From Pavlovales sp. CCMP2436 (lineage: Eukaryota > Haptophyta > Pavlovophyceae > Pavlovales), in NCBI GenBank assembly GCA_026770615.1, contig MU631612.1, positions 115,715 to 136,313 of the forward strand: a stretch of 20,599 nt of DNA. Direction: 5' to 3'. Made by a program: the position numbers and the translations under genes. Of this stretch, positions 16,995 through 20,599 are shown in pieces. The notes beneath the pieces were generated by a model. The model searched no databases. It had not been told where the DNA came from and saw only the letters and a list, made by a program, of their open reading frames with translations. Position 1 is the first letter of the stretch; the number at the start of each line of letters is the position of its first letter.

Positions 16995-19900
16995 ACCCCC
17001 CCCCACCACCACCATCCTCCCCTCCCCCCACCACCACCGCCATCACCACCACCCCTCTCTCTTCCCCAAGCAACCCCCCCTCTCCCCCCTCCTAATAGCC
17101 GGCAAACATTCTTTTGGCAAACTCGGGCGAAGTAAAACTTTCCGATTTTGGCATCTCGCGGCAGCTCGAAAATACGATGGCGATCGCCGGGACATTTTGC
17201 GGCACAGCGCAGGTAAATAGTTACATTAATATGCTGATAGATATATGTGTAAGTAATCATCATCATCATGATCATGATCATCATCATCATCATCGTCCTC
17301 ATCCTCATCCTCATCCTAATCCTCATCCTCATCCTCATCCTCATCCTCATCCTCATCCTCATCCTCATCCTCATCCTCATCCTAATCCTAATCCTCATCA
17401 TCATCATCATCATCATCATCATCACAGGGGGTTTACCAGTGAAAACATGCCTGTCCGACTGACCGTATTAAAATAATGTCTCCATTCAAATATGATTCCA
17501 GACGCAATCAGACTTATATTAATGTTAGGGGGTTCGGGCTGGCAGTACGTTTCAAGTTCAAGTCAGGCTGATCTAAGCGCTCCGACGCAGGCTCCTACGC
17601 GCTACGCCGAAGTGAGGAGCTGGTAGAAGTGGTGGATGATGAGACTTATATCCTGATTGCGTCCGGTACCATTTTTGAATACAGGAAATCTATTTTGAAA
17701 ATCGGTCGGTCGGTCACGCATCAAATATTGGCTCACTGCGTAAATTTCACTCCCTCTATTCCCCTGTCGAGGGGATATTAAAGTATTGGCTCTTTTAATA
17801 TCCCCTTGCCCCTGTCCCTCTTGAACCCATGGGCGTAACATTACCTTTTAAATATTACACCATGTTGTTATTATAAATAAATTAATAATAGCAAACAAAA
17901 AATAAGAATCTCTCGTCCACGATACCCCCTATCAGTACATGAGCACAGGGCGTGTCGTGGGCGAGAGGTTGATTGCTATTAAAAATTTATTTATAGCCAT
18001 CACAAGACCTTCCGTGCTTCTCATATAACCCCCCACCCCCCTACTTCCAACAGTACATGAGCCCAGAGCGTATCGTGGGCGAGGAATACTCCTATCCCGC
18101 TGACGTTTTTATTGCTTGCTTGCTTTTATATATGTGTATATCCATCACAGCACCATCTGTGCTCCTCATGCCCCCCCCTCCCCCTCCCTCCCGTCAACAG
18201 TACACGAGCCCAGAGCGTATTGTGGGCGAGGAATACTCCTATCCCGCTGAATTTTTCATTGCTTGCTTTTATTTGTTTATTTTTGTGTCCATCACAGCAC
18301 CATCTGTGCTCCTCACCCCCTCCCTCTCTTCCTCCCCTTCAACAGTACATGAGCCCAGAGCGTATCGTGGGCGAGGGATACTCCTATCCCGCTGACGTCT
18401 GGAGCGTGGGATTAATCGCTTTGGAATGTGCGACAGGCGCCTACCCCTACGCGACTAAGGTGATACAGAATGTGTTCCATTATATTAATGGTAGGCAATG
18501 ATAACCGTTTTTTGTGTTTGTTGTGTTAACCCCAAGAAAAAGAAAAATCTTAATTCGTGCTCCAGCGCGCAACTAGCGCCTAACCAAGGGTGCAAGGGCT
18601 GGCAACTCAGGCTTCCCTTTATTTCAACCGTGTTTACAAATTTCTGACTTCCGATCGAGGTCTTCCTTATAATTGTAAGGACGTTTATTTTATTGGGTGC
18701 TCAAAGCTTATAATTATAAGGAAGACCTCGATCGGACGTCGGAAATTTGTAAACACGGTTGAAATAAAGGGAAGCCTGAGTTGCCAGCCCTTACATCCCT
18801 GGCCTACCCATAAGCGTCTTAGGTACCCTTACAATTCGTATGTAATATATTTCGTCCTAGCCATTTTTTTGCAGGATATGCATGCGTAGGAATAAAGAGC
18901 ATAATTTGGAAATTTTTTGTTACTATAGTTGGTGTACATATGTACATCTGCAACGTCCCTTGATCCGACTGTTTCTTAACACGTGTTTCCGGTGGAGACC
19001 TGTCAGGGGACGGACGTATTTCTAGATATTTACACTCAATTTGTAGACACAGGTGAGCGAAAGTGGGTATTTCGACCTCGTCCTGGACATGTTGATAATA
19101 AAGATAGACATGGCAATTAAGACTATACTTAGGACTATTTATTTACTTTAGTTACTGTATTTACTACATTTCATCATTTTCAATAAATAGGTGAGCGGTA
19201 GTGGGTATTTCGACCTCGTGAAGGCAATCGTCGACGGCCCGCTTCCCACCGACAATTCCGACGTAGCCGCCCAGGTACTTAGAAAAAGAAGGGAAAACAT
19301 GACATCTGCCAAATGGTTGCTATGTGTAGGATAGTTGCTATGCTCTAGAACATTAATTCAGAGACCGATTATATTGAGATCCAAGCTCCCTTAAAGGGAT
19401 GCTACGGAAGGTTTAGACGGAAATGCCGGACTTTTATGTCTGGCTCCCATGTTGTCGTGACACTTTTTTGAACTCTGTAAAGACAAGTATCACACTTTTG
19501 ATTACAGTGTGGTAACGACCCCGCCCAGGTACCCACCTCCCCCCGTGCGCGGGCCACTGTACCGAGCACATGGCACCCGGGGCGGATCCTCTCTGGGAGG
19601 GGGCGGCTGCCTTGTATTTAGAAACTACGTAGGATGGTTGCTATTCGGTAGAACATGCTTGATACTCCCCCCCCCCCAACCCACCTTACCCCACACCACA
19701 CACACGCACACACACACCACTACCACCACCTCTTCTGTAGGTGGAGCCCGATAAAGTTCCTGCTGCTATCTAAAAAAAAAAAAACGATCACTTGTCATGA
19801 CGAATATTTTGCCATACCCATATTCCCAGAGGAGTTTTCGACTATTCAGCTTTTGGGGTCAATTATTCGATTTGGAGTCAAGAAAAGCGGGGCTTTCATC

Positions 19901-20053
19901 TAATATCTGATCCTGTAACACATCTGACCCCAAAAATAAATTACCGAAACACCTCAGGTGGAGTCTGGCGAAATTTCAGCGGAGCTGCTAGATTTCGTGC
20001 GCCAGTGCTTGCAGAAAGAGGCGGCCGCTAGACCAACGGCGCTCCAGCTGATG
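14166..20053 (+). CDS. MAP kinase kinase (MEK/STE7 family), multi-exon host gene
   Basis: MAPKKs phosphorylate MAP kinases on Thr and Tyr in their activation loop. Exons are 14,166-14,357; 14,822-14,944; 15,649-15,749; 16,530-16,614; 16,869-16,928; 17,099-17,212; 18,346-18,459; 19,191-19,274; 19,958-20,053. All have GT-AG borders and join in frame to 323 codons (all phase 0 except intron 3, phase 2). Visible are an N-terminal SGTF-KDDFTL segment typical of the family, the Gly loop [13 protein letters not shown], the ATP-binding Lys in LALKQL, the alpha-C Glu in [13 protein letters not shown] then [18 protein letters not shown], activation-loop Ser/Thr before [31 protein letters not shown] and a final [20 protein letters not shown]. 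All catalytic residues are present, so it should be active. The C-terminal exon is not certain (see 20,339-20,400). Introns contain many partial exon copies. Confidence 0.9.
14408..14461 (+). repeat. (CAGG)n tract in intron 1
   Basis: Two runs of CAGG units are separated by TAT. A complementary CCTG run occurs at about 14,552-14,565, so a hairpin is possible. Confidence 0.9.
14654..14722 (+). pseudogene. Partial copy of MAPKK exon 2
   Basis: It is preceded by a splice acceptor (AACAG). It encodes [20 protein letters not shown], then diverges before the ATP-binding Lys. The full copy is at 14,822. Confidence 0.85.
14822..14944 (+). CDS. MAPKK exon 2
   Basis: The acceptor is CACGCAG| and there are 41 codons. 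It holds the Gly-rich loop and the ATP-binding Lys. The donor is CAG|GTACAT. Confidence 0.9.
15017..15565 (+). repeat. Intron 2: TG-rich repeats with three copies of the exon 2 end
   Basis: Long (TG)n runs (about 15,017-15,095 and 15,345-15,510) alternate with copies of the exon 2 3' end plus the 5' splice site, at about 15,108-15,131, 15,280-15,304 and 15,520-15,545 (first: GGACCCTGCGTTGCGACAGC). The third is followed by the same AT-rich stretch that follows the genuine donor. Confidence 0.8.
15649..15749 (+). CDS. MAPKK exon 3
   Basis: The acceptor is TATTTAG|. It encodes [20 protein letters not shown] and beyond, including the alpha-C Glu. The donor is CTAGA|GTGAGT, phase 2. Confidence 0.9.
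15820..15950 (+). pseudogene. Poly(A) run and partial copy of exon 3 end plus intron start
   Basis: After about 22 A residues, 15,846-15,950 repeats the last half of exon 3 and the first 50 nt of intron 3 (CGAGGGGATCACAGACCTCG against CGAGGGGATCATCTACCTTG), with about 20% change. A GT remains at the donor position. Confidence 0.8.
16094..16170 (+). repeat. Tandem 38-nt repeat with a 14-bp palindrome in intron 3
   Basis: Two copies of CCCGTAAG-TTACG-ACCGG-TC-TATATCC lie side by side. The second contains the perfect palindrome CCGTAAGCTTACGG (about 16,134-16,147). The rest of this 780-nt intron shows no gene. Confidence 0.7.
16530..16614 (+). CDS. MAPKK exon 4
   Basis: The acceptor is CTGTACAG|. 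It completes the split Glu codon and encodes [20 protein letters not shown] and the following helix. The donor is CAG|GTGCGT. Confidence 0.9.
16869..16928 (+). CDS. MAPKK exon 5
   Basis: It encodes [20 protein letters not shown], ending exactly at the catalytic HRDLK. The donor is AAG|GTATGT. Confidence 0.95.
16937..17075 (+). repeat. Poly-C tract and C-rich DNA filling intron 5
   Basis: About 58 consecutive C begin 8 nt after the donor, followed by CCA/CCAT-rich DNA to the acceptor at 17,098. The complementary strand is a long G-run. Confidence 0.95.
17099..17212 (+). CDS. MAPKK exon 6
   Basis: It encodes [20 protein letters not shown] and the activation loop to GTFCGTAQ (38 codons). The acceptor is CCTAATAG| and the donor is CAG|GTAAAT. 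Confidence 0.95.
17257..17424 (+). repeat. (CAT)n / (CATCCT)n tract in intron 6
   Basis: It starts with CATCATCATGAT units, then about 18 CATCCT-type hexamers, then CAT units again. It begins about 45 nt after the donor of exon 6. Confidence 0.95.
17767..17804 (+). repeat. Small inverted repeat in intron 6
   Basis: AGGGGATATTAAA and TTTAATATCCCCTT flank a short loop, giving a stem of about 12 bp. No gene is seen in this part of the intron. Confidence 0.7.
17936..17968 (+). pseudogene. Degenerate partial copy of MAPKK exon 7 (first)
   Basis: After CAG it reads TACATGAGCACAGGGCGTGT and CGTGGGCGAGAGG, matching the exon 7 start with several changes, then diverges. Confidence 0.75.
18054..18104 (+). 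pseudogene. Partial copy of MAPKK exon 7 (second), 51 nt and in frame
   Basis: After CAACAG it encodes [17 protein letters not shown], ending at GAC|GTTTTT. With that GT as donor it would be a 17-codon in-frame cassette. It is nearly identical to the genuine exon at 18,346. Confidence 0.8.
18201..18250 (+). pseudogene. Partial copy of MAPKK exon 7 (third)
   Basis: After CAACAG it encodes [17 protein letters not shown], then the same intron-like sequence as the second copy. Here the GT after the Asp codon is lost (GAATTTTTC). Confidence 0.8.
18346..18459 (+). CDS. MAPKK exon 7 (full length)
   Basis: It encodes [20 protein letters not shown] and on to GAYPYATK (38 codons). It is the only copy that continues past PAD into the F-helix ([11 protein letters not shown]). 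The donor is AAG|GTGATA. Confidence 0.92.
18585..18801. mobile_element. Fold-back MITE, hAT-like, in intron 7
   Basis: Almost the whole 217 bp is an inverted repeat. About 97 nt on each side pair with few mismatches (left CAAGGGTGCAAGGGCTGG, right end reverse-complemented CAGGGATGTAAGGGCTGG). The loop near 18,681-18,705 is short. Termini resembling CAGGG and near-identical 7-bp flanks (GCCTAAC at 18,578 and GCCTACC at 18,802) fit hAT-type insertion with a slightly decayed target duplication. It has no coding capacity. Confidence 0.75.
19053..19084 (+). pseudogene. Partial copy of MAPKK exon 8 start
   Basis: After CACAG it encodes [12 protein letters not shown], matching the first ten codons of exon 8 at 19,191, then diverges. 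Confidence 0.8.
19191..19274 (+). CDS. MAPKK exon 8
   Basis: It encodes [20 protein letters not shown] and to DVAAQ (28 codons), the G-helix region of the kinase. The acceptor is AAATAG| and the donor is CAG|GTACTT. Confidence 0.88.
19505..19660 (+). pseudogene. Copy of exon 8 end plus start of intron 8
   Basis: CCGCCCAGGTAC recurs at about 19,523. About 90 nt further on, GTAGGATGGTTGCTATTCGG repeats the intron sequence near 19,326 with small changes. The pair indicates a tandem duplication across the donor. Confidence 0.65.
19741..19773 (+). pseudogene. Degenerate copy of exon 9 start
   Basis: After TCTGTAG it reads [10 protein letters not shown] then a stop, comparable to [11 protein letters not shown] of exon 9. 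Confidence 0.5.
19958..20053 (+). CDS. MAPKK exon 9
   Basis: It encodes [20 protein letters not shown] and on to RPTALQLM (32 codons), the conserved end of the kinase domain with the invariant Arg. The acceptor is CCTCAG| and the donor is ATG|GTGCGT. Confidence 0.9.
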
Positions 20054-20199
20054 GTGCGTGTGTAAATATCTATATTTTTTACTTTTTGTGTTGTGATTGA
20101 GATTATTTTGGTTCTGATTCGTAAAATTATAATAGTCATAATACATTGCAAATAGCAATCACAGATACTATTATTGTTACTATAGTAATCGTAATATAT

Positions 20200-20226
20200 C
20201 GACCAACGGCGCTACAGTTTATGGTG
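20200..20226 (+). pseudogene. Copy of exon 9 end with donor
   Basis: GACCAACGGCGCTACAGTTT then ATGGTGAGC repeats the last 20 nt of exon 9 and its donor. Confidence 0.8.
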
Positions 20227-20338
20227 AGCTTTAAACGGTAAAAGGGTGGTTGTGCCTTTTGTCTAGCGGCACCGTTGAGGGTGTCGTTTGAGGGCGTAAT
20301 TGAGAAGGCCGAGAGATAAAAAAAGAAAAAGAAATGGT

Positions 20339-20400
20339 GATGCCACCCTCAATGAGTTCCTGCCCATCGATGACGTGGAGGGCTGGTTCGGAAGTTATAA
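20339..20400 (+). CDS. Possible C-terminal MAPKK exon fragment
   Basis: One frame reads DATLNEFLPIDDVEGWFGSY, a plausible kinase tail. I see no acceptor giving the right phase from exon 9, and the expected HP-F motif is missing. An undetected exon or a boundary beyond the window is possible. Confidence 0.25.
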
Positions 20401-20402
20401 CA

Positions 20403-20553
20403 CATATATATATATATATATATGTATATAAACATAGAGGGAGAGAGAGAGAGAGATAGAGAGAGAGAGAGATAAATATATAGATATCTAAATCTATATC
20501 TATCTATATATATAGATAGATCGATATATTCAAAATATCGAAAGCCCGCACTG

Positions 20554-20599
<46 letters not shown>
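20403..20599. repeat. Simple repeats: (TA)n, (GA)n, (TAGA)-like and terminal (AT)n
   Basis: Successive microsatellites run to the window edge. The last, from about 20,556, is preceded by CGCACTGGCC, as is the AT tract at 13,354. Confidence 0.9.

Noticed and set aside
16809..17476. Proline-, histidine- and methionine-rich open frames in introns 5 and 6
   Set aside because: They are translations of poly-C and CAT repeats within introns.
17525..17650. Possible tRNA or tRNA-derived SINE (GGTTCGGGC and AAGTTCAAGTC)
   Set aside because: I could not form a cloverleaf with matching acceptor arms.

Overview
The window looks like nuclear DNA of a microbial eukaryote, possibly an alga, though the lineage cannot be fixed from sequence alone. 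It holds three different things. (1) Positions 1-973 carry a decayed non-LTR retrotransposon reverse transcriptase on the minus strand. (2) Positions ~1070-12,500 are a GC-rich, gene-dense block that looks like a virus-derived or plasmid-like replicon. (3) Positions ~14,166-20,400 are an intron-rich host gene for a MAP kinase kinase (MEK/STE7 type), with at least nine coding exons that join in frame across GT-AG introns.

The replicon-like block encodes a replication set. There is an HUH-type Rep endonuclease (6029-6840), whose two halves join only by a -1 shift at a textbook U UUU UUA heptamer. There is a family-A-like DNA polymerase resembling TV-Pol (about 9219-10,905, minus). Directly after it on the same strand is a D5-like superfamily 3 helicase (7270-9048); the pair matches the TVpol-S3H arrangement of virophages and polinton-like viruses. 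A protein resembling the nucleocytoplasmic large DNA virus DUF5871 family, which I take to be a putative ssDNA-binding protein, lies at 3155-3889. Several small proteins are unrecognised: one coiled coil with an acidic tail, two membrane proteins, one Cys-containing protein and one with an NLS-like tail. I see no major capsid protein, packaging ATPase or integrase.

A 606-bp inverted repeat (3939-4544) separates two gene groups that point away from it. It is built from four copies of an AT-rich unit of about 110-130 nt and carries repeated TTTCCCGCC boxes, the consensus for E2F/DP factors. A likely role is replication origin, joined telomeres or bidirectional promoter. A second, 20-bp hairpin lies just upstream of the Rep gene.

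The polymerase-helicase unit and its long low-complexity N-terminal region (up to about 12,480) show about five frame changes, plus two possible short introns. Together with an in-frame TAG in the ssDNA-binding-like gene, this suggests either a decaying endogenous copy or an unpolished assembly.

The host kinase gene is unusual because nearly every intron contains partial copies of the neighbouring exon together with its splice junction. It also holds a hAT-like MITE and long simple repeats placed just downstream of 5' splice sites. The region 12,541-14,165 between replicon and kinase has no convincing gene. It does hold three more TTCCCGCC boxes and an (AT)n tract whose 5' flank recurs at the window's right edge.
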